A DNA stretch of 64,000 bases, taken from NCBI GenBank assembly GCA_016124525.1, contig WGNO01000014.1, positions 17,002 through 81,001 on the forward strand. The letters run 5' to 3'. The notes under the pieces were generated by a model. It saw only the letters and a program-made list of their open reading frames with translations, was not told the DNA's origin and made no database searches. The position numbers were made by a program, and so were the translations under genes. The stretch comes from Nostoc sp. RI_552 (lineage in GTDB: Bacteria; Cyanobacteriota; Cyanobacteriia; Cyanobacteriales; Nostocaceae). Positions 27,406-36,597 of the stretch are shown here, in pieces (positions within the stretch are counted from its first letter, which is position 1; each line of letters starts with the position of its first letter).

Positions 27406-29364
27406 TTAATTTTTTCTAAGTTGCCATTTTTGGATGGCTTCTTGAGCGTCTTCGTAAACGGCCGTGAGTTCTGGGACTAAAGTAGCCGTTTCAATTGCTC
27501 CCTGAATATCGCCTTGGTCAGCTCGACTCTTAGCCAAGTCCAAAATTTTTTCACTCCATTCATTAATATATTTTTGGGCGCTATCAAATCCTAGTTGACC
27601 CGGTGGAACTCTTCTAGCGACTTCGATAGCACGATTATATGTTGATGCTTGTCCGGGACGAATTAAGGCTTGAGCTGCATCTAAAACAGTTTGATTACCC
27701 AGATATTGTTGAGCTTCTAATTGCCATTGGCTAATTGCTGCTTGTGCTTCAGGATAAAGGGCTTGGTCTGGGGAAACTAATTGAGCAGCGGCAATAGCAT
27801 TTGTATATTCTTTTTCCTGGGCGCGACTTTCTGCTAAGTCTAGAATCATACGACTCCAAATTTTAATATTGTCCTGAGCTTGTTCGTAAAGTGGTTCACC
27901 TGGTTGAATTTTACTGGCGGTAGCGATCGCCTGGGCTAAATCACTAGCTTGAGTTGGTCTCAGAGAGATTTTTGCTAAGTCTAACAGTGCTTGACTTTGC
28001 TTTTGAGATTCAGAATTAGAGGCGATTTGGGCATTAGATTGGTTTTCTGCCCTCAGGGTGGTTGGTGATGTTTCAGAAACAGAGCCAGCATTGGGCTCAG
28101 GGACAGCAGTAGTGGCTAATGGGCGTGATATTTCTTTAACTTGCAAAAATTTCGCCTGATTGCGGAGAACAACCACAGAAATTAAAGCTACTACCAATAA
28201 AGTGCCGCCTCCCCAAAATAAAAACTGTTTCCATAGTGGGCTGTCTGCTTGATTATTAGAGTACCGCGAAGGATTAGGTTGGCGCGCATTGGGAATGAAT
28301 CTTGCCCCCGTGGCCTTGTCGCCGTTGACGTGGTTTTGTTGTTTCAAGTCCTGCTGTTGAGCCGAGGTAGATAGTGGTTGTTCTTCCAATTGGCCAATAG
28401 CTGGGATGAGGTTTGACAAATTCACTGACTGAGATTGATTAGCGAGAGTAGTTTCCAAACCTTGATGTTTTTCCCAGACAGTCGTCTTTTGAGTCTTGGC
28501 TAAATTTTTGGAGGTTGTTATCCCCAGAGGAGGGGCTGTAAGTGCAACAGCAAAAGTTTCCTCTGGAAAAATAACTGGTTCGCTTCCACTGGTTTGTATA
28601 ACATTGGAAATTAGTTGATTGTACTTAGGCAACTCCAACTGCGGCAGTATTGGTGGTGATTTAGATGGAAATATCGTTACAGGGTTTTGTGTAGGTCGCC
28701 AGTAGTGTTGACATAGTTCCGGGGTGAGGAGACTTAAATAGTTTTCTAGATCAGTCAAGTTACTGGCATTACCAGAACGTAAAGCCTCTAGTAATGCAGC
28801 TGTAAAGAATCCGTGACCTAGTTCGCTACTTTCATGAGAGAATTGATCTGATTGGCAAGAAAGAATTGTGGCTGTTTGTAGTTCTTTAGCAAGCTCTATG
28901 ATTTCTAGCCCAACGGGACTGCTTGCTTGAGTGCCAAAAGCACGATTGATGTCAAACAACAGCAGTGTATTAATTTCAGCCAGTTGCAGGCTTTGCATTA
29001 GTGAGCGCACTTCTATGCCAGTTTCTTCCACTAATTCTGGATTTGCTTCTACTGGCATTAGGTAGTCTTTCCCGTTGTAACTAAGCCCATAACCGCTAAA
29101 GAATAACCACAGATGGTCTTGCGGTTGCCAACAAGTTGCTGTCAAATCCTCCAGCAACATGAGAATATTTTGCTTAGTCGGATAGGTGGATCTTTGCCTG
29201 ATTGGTGGTGAAGAATCACTTATCAACACACAGTGTTGCTGTACCAAGCCTCCTTCTTGAACCAAAAAGTTGTTTAGTACTTCGGCATCTGCTTGAGCGC
29301 AACGTAAAGGTTGAAATGACTGATATTGATTGATGCCAATTGTAATTGCCCAGTAATTTGCCAT
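27406..29364 (-). CDS. Caspase-like (peptidase C14) membrane protein, catalytic dyad lost
   Basis: 652 residues. The N-terminal ~240 residues are a caspase/orthocaspase fold (WAITIGINQYQSFQPLRCAQ ... LWLFFSGYGLSYNGKDYLMP ... LLLFDINRAFG). The histidine of the usual SGHG motif is tyrosine (SGYG), and the cysteine expected in D-x-C-R-S is asparagine (DINRA), so peptidase activity is not expected. A proline/serine/glutamine-rich linker leads to one transmembrane helix (LFWGGGTLLVVALISVVVL, about 380-398). Then come about four repeats of ~60 residues, each with a LDLA(E/K)SRA or similar motif and W, resembling TPR-like helical pairs. Probably a membrane-anchored pseudoenzyme or scaffold. Confidence 0.8.
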   Translation of the reverse strand: MANYWAITIGINQYQSFQPLRCAQADAEVLNNFLVQEGGLVQQHCVLISDSSPPIRQRSTYPTKQNILMLLEDLTATCWQPQDHLWLFFSGYGLSYNGKDYLMPVEANPELVEETGIEVRSLMQSLQLAEINTLLLFDINRAFGTQASSPVGLEIIELAKELQTATILSCQSDQFSHESSELGHGFFTAALLEALRSGNASNLTDLENYLSLLTPELCQHYWRPTQNPVTIFPSKSPPILPQLELPKYNQLISNVIQTSGSEPVIFPEETFAVALTAPPLGITTSKNLAKTQKTTVWEKHQGLETTLANQSQSVNLSNLIPAIGQLEEQPLSTSAQQQDLKQQNHVNGDKATGARFIPNARQPNPSRYSNNQADSPLWKQFLFWGGGTLLVVALISVVVLRNQAKFLQVKEISRPLATTAVPEPNAGSVSETSPTTLRAENQSNAQIASNSESQKQSQALLDLAKISLRPTQASDLAQAIATASKIQPGEPLYEQAQDNIKIWSRMILDLAESRAQEKEYTNAIAAAQLVSPDQALYPEAQAAISQWQLEAQQYLGNQTVLDAAQALIRPGQASTYNRAIEVARRVPPGQLGFDSAQKYINEWSEKILDLAKSRADQGDIQGAIETATLVPELTAVYEDAQEAIQKWQLRKN

Positions 29365-29593
29365 CCCGCTCTTTGTAGGTTGTAGTTTTTTTGCCTAAAA
29401 TTGCGGTTGCCTTTGCTGAAAAAACAAAGCTAACCTATGTCTTATAATCTGTGGATAATATTATCGAGTTACTGAATTAGGAGCAGTTTTTATTACATTA
29501 TACTTCAATAATCATACTTATGAAAAATAAAGTTACAAGTTGTCAATAAGTAGTTATCAGGTTATGACCAAGACTATTGCTCATTAACGATCA

Positions 29594-30091
29594 TTGATCA
29601 TCTCTTTTCCATTTATTGGCCAAATTGCCAAAAAGATCCGGATCTTTCCGTTAATTGTTTTACTTTTATGTCCCATTTCTTTGTGGATATTAACAGAAGC
29701 GATTGCGCGGAGCGCAGTGCCGGAGGCAATCTCGCTCCAAATAGTTCGGGCTTATACTGCCAGAATTGATCTGAAAATTAACCGCATTGAAGACGAAAGC
29801 TCTGAAAGCATATTGCGGACAGCAGAAGCCATTTCACAGGCATCTGCTCAACTTAGCTTTGACAAAGACATATTAGGTACAAATGTTTCAGTAATCCTCA
29901 CTGCAGAAAGTTATGGCGAGATCCCTCCCGTTTTGGCTTTGGAAGTTAGCTCTCAGCAGTGGGGCACACGCCGTCCAAATTTGGGCAACTTACTTCAAAA
30001 CGGCGCGAACCCTGCTGTTGTTGGACAAGCAAACGGGAATTTCCCATACTGGTTAACTTTCCCCTACAATCTGCTCAAATTAGCCGGGTAA
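29594..30091 (+). CDS. Putative exported protein with repeat-encoded insertion
   Basis: 165 residues, not recognised. An N-terminal hydrophobic segment (RIFPLIVLLLCPISLWIL) looks like a signal peptide or anchor. It is followed directly by TEAIARSAVPEAIS, encoded by a dispersed DNA repeat. The remainder (YTARIDLKINRIEDESSESI onwards, PVLALEVSSQQW) is soluble-looking. The start is uncertain: the first possibility is TTG at 29594. A hairpin-rich region and rpmF follow. Confidence 0.55.
   Translation: MIISFPFIGQIAKKIRIFPLIVLLLCPISLWILTEAIARSAVPEAISLQIVRAYTARIDLKINRIEDESSESILRTAEAISQASAQLSFDKDILGTNVSVILTAESYGEIPPVLALEVSSQQWGTRRPNLGNLLQNGANPAVVGQANGNFPYWLTFPYNLLKLAG
29699..29735 (+). repeat. Dispersed repeat, copy 2 (encodes AIARSAVPEAI)
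   Basis: GCGATTGCGCGGAGCGCAGT then GCCGGAGGCAATC. It is clearly related to the minus-strand copy at 16433-16467 in the TnpB scar. Here it sits in frame inside a predicted coding sequence. Confidence 0.7.
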
Positions 30092-30217
30092 GTAGGAAAG
30101 AAGCAAGGGAGTGAGGCGGGAAGGTAGTTTCCCAATAACCAATGAAAATCTCTATCTATAAAATGGAATTGATGGCTTAGAATGGAAAGGCTGTCAAGAA
30201 TTACGATGTCCGCTATT

Positions 30218-30391
30218 ATGGCTGTTCCTAAGAAGAAAACGTCCAAATCCAAACGAGATAAACGTCGCGCCACTTGGAGGCATAAAGCTACTGTTGAAGC
30301 TCAGAAGGCTCTTTCTCTCGGCAAGTCAATTTTGTCAGGACGTTCTACCTTTATCTATCCCACTACTGAAGAAGAGGAAGAAGAATCATAA
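30218..30391 (+). CDS. rpmF: 50S ribosomal protein L32
   Basis: 57 residues starting [20 protein letters not shown], the family signature, ending in an acidic tail (EEEEEES). The frame is open upstream from 30182, but the conserved start is at 30218. It lacks the zinc cysteines, as is usual in cyanobacterial L32. A TnpB scar follows immediately after the stop. Confidence 0.95.
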   Translation: MAVPKKKTSKSKRDKRRATWRHKATVEAQKALSLGKSILSGRSTFIYPTTEEEEEES

Positions 30392-30583
30392 AAAACCTCG
30401 CGGGAGTTTGGAAACCACTGGCTTGAAGCCAGTGGAGGAAAAACGATTAGGCCGGCTAAAAGGTGCAGTTTCTCTTCTCCTGTCTTGCCTAAGTTACAGG
30501 TTCATGTTGCAGAAATCCTCCATGAGCAAGTCGGGTCTATAAATAATGAAGAATCCCCACGCCTTTAGGCTGGGGAGTGTCAA
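30392..30583 (+). mobile_element. TnpB 3'-end scar with right-end palindrome (guide-RNA-like region)
   Basis: The plus-strand frame RGSLETTGLKPVEEKRLGRL up to SSMSKSGL is the C-terminal tail of a tnpB gene. It overlaps a perfect hairpin CCACTGGCT-TGA-AGCCAGTGG (30415-30435). The scar ends with the right-end palindrome CCCCACGCCT/AGGCTGGGG (30555-30575) and GTGTCAA (30577-30583). In IS200/IS605 elements this interval (tnpB 3' end to right end) encodes the reRNA/omega RNA. The rest of tnpB is gone. Confidence 0.7.
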
Positions 30584-30600
30584 ATCAGTGCTTTTGGGTT

Positions 30601-31983
30601 TTAGCGAATAATTAGCTTTAATTGCGATAATTTGTTTTTGTAGGGAGCATATCGCCAGTTTAAATCTAGCCAGAAGTAATTTGTTAACACGCTCTTGTAA
30701 TGGGAAAAGGTGTCAAAACTCGCTTTACCGTGATAGCTGCCAATTCCGCTATCGCCTACACCGCCAAACGGTAAAGATGAGAGTCCAACTTGCATAATTG
30801 TGTCGTTAAGGCAAACTCCACCAGATGAGGTTTGTTGTAAAACTTGTTCTTGCAGGTTCTTATTTTGAGTGAATAAGTATAAAGCTAATGGTTTCGACCT
30901 AGAGTTAATTAAGGCGATGGCTTCCTTGATATCTGTATATTCAACTATGGGCAAGATCGGGCCAAAGATTTCCTCTTGCATTACTGGATCTGTTAAGGAA
31001 ACATCATCAAGTATGGTAGGGGCGATGTAAAGTTCTTGGGGATTGGTTTCTCCGCCAATAATAATTTCGCCATTTTTGATGAGGTTAGCTAACCTATCAA
31101 ATTGTTTTTTGCTGATAATTCTGGCATAATCTGGACTGGTTGCGGGATTATCTCCATAAAATTCTGTGAGGCATTTTTTTATGCTATCTACCAAATCTTT
31201 TTTGATTTTATGATTAACTAAAAGATAATCAGGCGCAATACAAGTTTGTCCGGCATTGATAAATTTTCCCCAAGCAATGCGTCTAGCAGCATGTTCTAGG
31301 TTAATTTCCGTATCGATAATACAAGGACTTTTGCCACCTAGTTCTAGGGTAACTGGTGTGAGATGTTTGGCTGCTGCTTCCATGACAATTTTACCGATGG
31401 CTGTACCACCAGTAAAAAAGATGTGGTCAAATTTTTCTGCTAGGAGTTTTTGACTTGTTTCTACACCTCCTTCTACTACAGCAATATAATTGGGGGGAAA
31501 ATATTTGCCGATCACCTCAGCTACAACACTGGAGGTGTGACCTGCAATTTCTGAAGGTTTGAGAATTGTGCAATTTCCCGCAGCCATCGCACCTACTAAT
31601 GGTGAGATAATTAGTTGCAAGGGATAATTCCAAGGGCCTATAATTAAAACAACTCCTAGCGGTTCGGGGTAAATTTTGGCTGAGTATGGAAAAAACTTCC
31701 AAGGAACTGCTGCTTTTTTTGTCTTAGTCCAATTTTTCAGATTTTTGATAGCATAGTCAATTTCAGTGATTACATTAATTTCTGTGGCATACGCTTCAAA
31801 TTCTGGTTTATGTAAATCCGCTTGCAGTGCTTGAATGATTGCTTTTTCATTCTCAAGTATTGCTTGTTTGAGAATTTTCAGTTGTTGCAGGCGGAAGCTA
31901 AGGTCTTTTGTTTTACCCGTCTTAAAAAAATCACGCTGTTTCCCGATAATTGCAGCTACATTTGCTAATTCGTTATTAATCAT
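30601..31983 (-). CDS. Aldehyde dehydrogenase (class 3 type)
   Basis: 460 residues. NAD(P)-dependent oxidation of aldehydes. It has GPWNYPLQLIISPLVGAMAA, the catalytic glutamate in VTLELGGKSPCII and nucleophile cysteine in NAGQTCIAPDY. The short length and hydrophobic C-terminus (KNKLSQLKLIIR after the ALDH core) fit the fatty-aldehyde/coniferyl ALDH3 group, which in cyanobacteria oxidises long-chain aldehydes. The specific substrate is inferred. Confidence 0.88.
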   Translation of the reverse strand: MINNELANVAAIIGKQRDFFKTGKTKDLSFRLQQLKILKQAILENEKAIIQALQADLHKPEFEAYATEINVITEIDYAIKNLKNWTKTKKAAVPWKFFPYSAKIYPEPLGVVLIIGPWNYPLQLIISPLVGAMAAGNCTILKPSEIAGHTSSVVAEVIGKYFPPNYIAVVEGGVETSQKLLAEKFDHIFFTGGTAIGKIVMEAAAKHLTPVTLELGGKSPCIIDTEINLEHAARRIAWGKFINAGQTCIAPDYLLVNHKIKKDLVDSIKKCLTEFYGDNPATSPDYARIISKKQFDRLANLIKNGEIIIGGETNPQELYIAPTILDDVSLTDPVMQEEIFGPILPIVEYTDIKEAIALINSRSKPLALYLFTQNKNLQEQVLQQTSSGGVCLNDTIMQVGLSSLPFGGVGDSGIGSYHGKASFDTFSHYKSVLTNYFWLDLNWRYAPYKNKLSQLKLIIR

Positions 31984-32131
31984 ATTTACTGTTTTGTTAT
32001 TTTTTTGGTAATCTCCCTATTATAAAATACTTAATATTTAATTAATTGTGATTTGAAAATTGCTTAATCTCAAACCCTATGTACTATGTATTTTATTTTT
32101 ATATAAAGATAATTTAAAACTGTGCTTTTTT

Positions 32132-33244
32132 TTACTGTTTAATGGGTAGATTAACGATGAAGACACTACCTTTACCCAACTCAGACTTTACCTGAATATC
32201 ACCCTGATGTGTTGCGACAATGAGGCGAGAAAGGTACAATCCTAAGCCAGTACCAGAAGTTTTATGACTTCCTTGGGCAAATCTTTCAAATAAGCTGGCT
32301 TGTTCTTGTTGGGAAATGCCTATTCCCGTGTCTGCTACTTCTATATTTATATATTGTAAGTTATTATCACTACTATAATTGCCAGGGTTAACCCTAATAT
32401 TTACTGAGCCGGATTCAGTGAATTTGATGGCATTACCGATTAAATTTGTAAATAAACGATGCAACTCTAAGACATCCCCCATCACCATAGTTGTGGTTGC
32501 ATCTGGAGATAAATTCAGGTTGATAGATAATGCTTTTTCTTCTGCTAAAGGTTTAAGTGCCCTCACTGCTTCTTTGAGTAATTGAATTAAATCAACTTGT
32601 TGAAATACTAGGGTTTTACGACCTGCTTCAAAACGATAAACTTCTAATAAAGTATTCACCATAGATAGCAGGTTAAGATTGCTGCGAGCCATGATGGTGA
32701 TTACTTCTTCCATTTGCGGCGATAAGGTTCCTAAAGCACCCTGTTGAAACAGCGTCAACATCCGATCAGCTGCTACTAAAGGTATGCGTAAGTCGTGGGT
32801 GAGTCGAGAAACAAAATCTTCTCTCTGGCGGGCAATTTGATCACGTTCATCCATACTTCGCTTTAACCGCAAAAGCGATCGCACTCTTGCCAATAATTCA
32901 TCTAGGGTTACAGGTTTGCGGATAAAATCATCAGCACCCAAGTCTAGCCCATGAGCGACATTGGGCGTATCGTGGGCAGTAATCAGCAGAATGGGGATAT
33001 ATTGAAGCTTCATATTACTACGAATGCATTTAGTGACTTCGTAGCCATCCGTTCCTGACATCATGAGGTCGAGTAACACCAAGTCACAAGGTGATGCTTC
33101 TAGTTCTGCTAAGGCGGTAATACCATCGTTTGCAGTGATAATGGTGTAGCCTTGTTTCTCCAAAATCGTTTTTATCAAAAACACATTATCAGGAGAGTCA
33201 TCGACAACGAGAATTTTTTCTAAGTGAGAAGATTGGGAATTCAT
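32132..33244 (-). CDS. Receiver-histidine kinase hybrid
   Basis: 370-residue soluble protein. The N-terminal receiver domain (LVVDDSPDN, phosphoacceptor aspartate in LVLLDLMMSGTDGYEV, lysine in DFIRKPVTLDE) is followed by a dimerisation domain with H-box SRLTHDLRIPL. The ATPase domain has N-box LIGNAIKFTESG, VADTGIGISQQE and GTGLGLYLSRLIV. No sensor domain or membrane helix, so the input probably comes by phosphotransfer to the receiver. No obvious partner regulator nearby. Confidence 0.9.
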   Translation of the reverse strand: MNSQSSHLEKILVVDDSPDNVFLIKTILEKQGYTIITANDGITALAELEASPCDLVLLDLMMSGTDGYEVTKCIRSNMKLQYIPILLITAHDTPNVAHGLDLGADDFIRKPVTLDELLARVRSLLRLKRSMDERDQIARQREDFVSRLTHDLRIPLVAADRMLTLFQQGALGTLSPQMEEVITIMARSNLNLLSMVNTLLEVYRFEAGRKTLVFQQVDLIQLLKEAVRALKPLAEEKALSINLNLSPDATTTMVMGDVLELHRLFTNLIGNAIKFTESGSVNIRVNPGNYSSDNNLQYINIEVADTGIGISQQEQASLFERFAQGSHKTSGTGLGLYLSRLIVATHQGDIQVKSELGKGSVFIVNLPIKQ

Positions 33245-33817
33245 GGGTAAGAAGGTTTAAAAAATTCATTTATGCCAGTAATGATATTATGCTCTTGTAT
33301 AATTTGTATTATCAACATTGCCGCAAACTAGGAGGATGTTTGAAAAGTCTTTTCTGATGTATCAAAAACTTTTCGACCCATCTAGATCCCGCCTTAAAAA
33401 GGGGGACTTTGAGAAATTGGAGTTGGTCAGGGGGGTTGGGAGGATCAATCAGTGTCTAACATGACAATTAGCAAATTTTGAAACAACTTATGGCAAGTGA
33501 GGGCTGGTACTGTTGCTTCAATCCATTTGAAAAAACACCATTTTAAACCCAGCTTAAACATATATTTAATATATATTAGATACATATATGGTAGGAAATG
33601 AATTTCTTGATTTAGCTACGACAAAAATTTAATTACTGAATATACTGATGATGGGCTTACCTCAGAAGTTACGAGAATTTTTGTAGAGGAGTCTCATAGA
33701 ACATCTCTACCTTCTTTTTTGGAGTTTTTGGGTATCAGCTTAAAGTGAAAAACGAACTACAGAGACACACAAGACAGGGAGGAATCAGAGTTAGAGAAGT
33801 TTTTTGTCCGGAATTCT
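33245..33817. other. ureC downstream region with a dispersed repeat
   Basis: About 570 bp without a gene. At about 33383-33440 it contains CTAGATCCCGCCTTAAAAAG followed by GGGGGACTT and a G-rich tract, related to a TTAAAAAGGGGGACTT repeat common in Nostoc genomes. No IS end or terminator is obvious. Confidence 0.45.
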
Positions 33818-35524
33818 TTAAAATAAAAAGTATCTTTGCGCCATTGGTAAAAGACTGGCGGGTTCACAAATTAGCAACTCACCATTAGCCCTGACTTGAT
33901 ATGTTTCTGGATCAACTTCGATGTGTGGTAAAGCGTCATTTAGCTTCATATCTTGTTTAGTGATTTGACGTGTCCCAGAAACGGCCACAGCAGTTTTTTG
34001 TAATCTCAATTGGCTGGGGATTTCTCTTTCTAAGGCGGCTTGAGAAATAAAGGTTAAAGATGTGGCGTGACGGGCTCCACCAAAACTAGCAAACATGGGT
34101 CTTGTATGCACAGGCTGAGGTGTTGGAATACTGGCGTTAGCATCACCCATCTGTGACCAAGCAATCATCCCTCCCTTAATGACAATTTCTGGTTTGACAC
34201 CAAAAAAAGCTGGTCGCCATAAGCATAAATCTGCTAGTTTTCCCACCTCTACGGAACCTACATATTGGGCAATTCCGTGGGTAATTGCTGGATTAATTGT
34301 GTATTTTGCAACATATCGTTTGGCGCGGTTATTATCTGCAAGTCCATCTCCATCAAGGCTACCGCGTTGGATTTTCATTTTATGGGATGTCTGCCAGGTG
34401 CGAATTATCACTTCACCTACTCGCCCCATTGCTTGGGAATCAGAAGCAATCATACTAAACGCCCCTAAGTCGTGCAAAATATCTTCAGCGGCGATGGTTT
34501 CTCGGCGAATGCGAGATTCGGCAAAGGCTACATCTTCGGGAATGCTAGAGTCGAGGTGATGACACACCATCAACATATCTAGATGTTCTTCCAAGGTATT
34601 GACGGTGTAAGGGCGTGTGGGGTTGGTGGAAGATGGTAAAACGTTGGCTTGTCCGCAAACTTTAATAATGTCTGGTGCGTGTCCACCGCCTGCGCCTTCG
34701 GTGTGGTATGTGTGTATGGCACGATGTTTGAAAGCAGCAATGGTATCTTCCACAAATCCCGCTTCATTCAAAGTGTCGGTATGTATTGCTACTTGCACAT
34801 CATAATCATCGGCAACACTGAGACAGGTATCAATGGTTGCGGGGGTAGTCCCCCAATCTTCATGCAGTTTTAACCCCATTGCGCCAGCTAAGATTTGTTC
34901 GACAATTCCTTGAGGTTGACTGCTGTTACCTTTACCCAAAAAGCCTAAATTCATGGGGAAAGCATCAGCAGCTTGTAGCATCCGGTGCATATTCCAGGGG
35001 CCTGGGGTGCAGGTAGTGGCGTTTGTGCCGGTGGCGGGGCCAGTACCACCGCCAATCATGGTAGTAATCCCACAGGCGATGGCTACTTCAATTTGTTGGG
35101 GGCAAATAAAATGAATATGGCTATCAATACCTCCTGCTGTGAGAATCATTCCTTCGCCTGCTAAAGCTTCGGTTCCAGGTCCAATAATAATATCTATATT
35201 GTCTTGAATATAAGGATTTCCGGATTTACCTATTTTGAAAATTTTGCCGTCTTTAATGCCAATATCAGCTTTGACAATACCCCACCAATCGAGTATGAGG
35301 GCGTTAGTAATGACTAAATCTACTGCGCCATCAGCGTTAGATATGGGGGATTGTCCCATTCCGTCTCTGATGACTTTACCGCCACCAAATTTCACTTCGT
35401 CGCCGTAGGTGGTGAAGTCTTGTTCTACTTGTATAAATATTTCAGTGTCTGCTAGTCGGATGCGATCGCCCACTGTGGGGCCATAGGTTTCTGCGTAGGC
35501 TTGACGAGATATTCTGTAAGACAT
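33818..35524 (-). CDS. ureC: Urease subunit alpha
   Basis: Catalytic subunit of nickel urease, 568 residues. Nickel ligands are in [13 protein letters not shown], the carbamylated lysine in [12 protein letters not shown], histidines in [15 protein letters not shown], and aspartate in [14 protein letters not shown]. The flap region [20 protein letters not shown] is intact. It completes the ureD-ureA-ureB-ureC order, but a broken unrelated gene separates it from ureB. Maturation genes ureE, F and G are not in this window. Confidence 0.98.
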   Translation of the reverse strand: MSYRISRQAYAETYGPTVGDRIRLADTEIFIQVEQDFTTYGDEVKFGGGKVIRDGMGQSPISNADGAVDLVITNALILDWWGIVKADIGIKDGKIFKIGKSGNPYIQDNIDIIIGPGTEALAGEGMILTAGGIDSHIHFICPQQIEVAIACGITTMIGGGTGPATGTNATTCTPGPWNMHRMLQAADAFPMNLGFLGKGNSSQPQGIVEQILAGAMGLKLHEDWGTTPATIDTCLSVADDYDVQVAIHTDTLNEAGFVEDTIAAFKHRAIHTYHTEGAGGGHAPDIIKVCGQANVLPSSTNPTRPYTVNTLEEHLDMLMVCHHLDSSIPEDVAFAESRIRRETIAAEDILHDLGAFSMIASDSQAMGRVGEVIIRTWQTSHKMKIQRGSLDGDGLADNNRAKRYVAKYTINPAITHGIAQYVGSVEVGKLADLCLWRPAFFGVKPEIVIKGGMIAWSQMGDANASIPTPQPVHTRPMFASFGGARHATSLTFISQAALEREIPSQLRLQKTAVAVSGTRQITKQDMKLNDALPHIEVDPETYQVRANGELLICEPASLLPMAQRYFLF

Positions 35525-35537
35525 AATACGGTATGGG

Positions 35538-35927
35538 ATGAGTTTAAACGAAAAGACAGGCGCAAAGGTACGCGGAGTTATAGATGGGAATGATTTGAGT
35601 GAGGCAATAATTGGTTGTGGAATGCAGGTGCATAGGGGGTTGGAACAGGGTTTATTGGAGTCCGCCTATGGGGATTATTTGTGTTTTGAGTTGAGTAAGA
35701 GGTTTTATGTGAGGAAGCAAGTTCCATTACCACTTGTGTATGAAAAGGTGGCATTGGATTGTGTTTATTGATGAGATTTAATACTCGAAAATACAGTAAT
35801 TATTGAATTCAAATTTGTGGAATCTCTCCAAGCAATTGACTTAGCACAACGTAAACTCCGTCTCCTCCCCAAGTTTAATCTTCTGCACCTCAAATAAGGA
35901 ATCAAACGCGTATCACATAAACTCTAA
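35538..35927 (+). pseudogene. GxxExxY-family gene, frameshifted
   Basis: The first 77 codons read [33 protein letters not shown] and VRKQVPLPLVYEKV, the GxxExxY family (a PD-(D/E)XK-like fold of unknown function). The frame stops at DCVY. Later segments appear in other frames: NTVIIEFKFVESLQAI, then KLRLLPKFNLLHLK, then GIKRVSHKL. Frameshifts and a small deletion have killed it. It lies antisense within the urease operon. Confidence 0.7.
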
Positions 35928-35945
35928 CTCCCCGTACTTTTGCGT

Positions 35946-36251
35946 TTAAATATTGCCATTAATTTTGCCATTAAAACCATAAACTTCACGACTACCAACT
36001 AAAGGTACTAAGGTAATTTCTTTTTCGTCTCCTGGTTCAAATCTTACTGCTGTTCCTGCGGGAATATCAAGGCGCATTCCCCGGGTTTGTTCTCGATTAA
36101 AATTCAATGCTGCATTGACCTCATAAAAGTGAAAATGTGAACCAATTTGAATTGGGCGATCGCCTGTGTTGGCAACTTGTATTTTCATGGTAGGACGATC
36201 GGCGTTCAATTCTATTTGACCATCTGGTGTGATAATTTGCCCTGGAATCAT
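35946..36251 (-). CDS. ureB: Urease subunit beta
   Basis: 101 residues, complete: [20 protein letters not shown], the [21 protein letters not shown] segment (FHFYEVN is the family signature), and [20 protein letters not shown]. Structural subunit of the urease trimer. It is 21 bases after ureA. Confidence 0.97.
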   Translation of the reverse strand: MIPGQIITPDGQIELNADRPTMKIQVANTGDRPIQIGSHFHFYEVNAALNFNREQTRGMRLDIPAGTAVRFEPGDEKEITLVPLVGSREVYGFNGKINGNI

Positions 36252-36272
36252 TTTTTTAGCTTTTTTTGAGAG

Positions 36273-36575
36273 TTATCTAATAGGATTATGCACAGTTACC
36301 AATTTTGTACCATCAGGAAAAGTTGCTTCTACCTGGACTTCGTGAACCATTTCTGGTATCCCTTCCATGACATCATCTCTTTTTAACAACGTTGTGCCAT
36401 AGCTCATTAACTCTGCTACTGTTTGTCCATCTCTAGCACCTTCTAAAATAGCTGCGGAAATGTAGGCGACGGCTTCGGGATAATTTAATTTCAAACCTCT
36501 ATTTTTCCGTCTTTCTGCTAATAACGCAGCTGTAAAAATCAATAATTTATCTTTTTCCTGTGGTGTCAGTTGCAT
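36273..36575 (-). CDS. ureA: Urease subunit gamma
   Basis: 100 residues: [14 protein letters not shown] at the start, [20 protein letters not shown] and the C-terminal [18 protein letters not shown]. Complete. Located 22 bases after ureD and upstream of ureB, consistent with one transcript. Confidence 0.97.
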   Translation of the reverse strand: MQLTPQEKDKLLIFTAALLAERRKNRGLKLNYPEAVAYISAAILEGARDGQTVAELMSYGTTLLKRDDVMEGIPEMVHEVQVEATFPDGTKLVTVHNPIR

Positions 36576-36597
36576 TCTTCACTTGTCTGTGGTTAGT

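Noticed and set aside
34579..34873. Frames of 60-75 codons inside ureC on both strands
   Set aside because: Shadows of the well-conserved urease alpha coding sequence.
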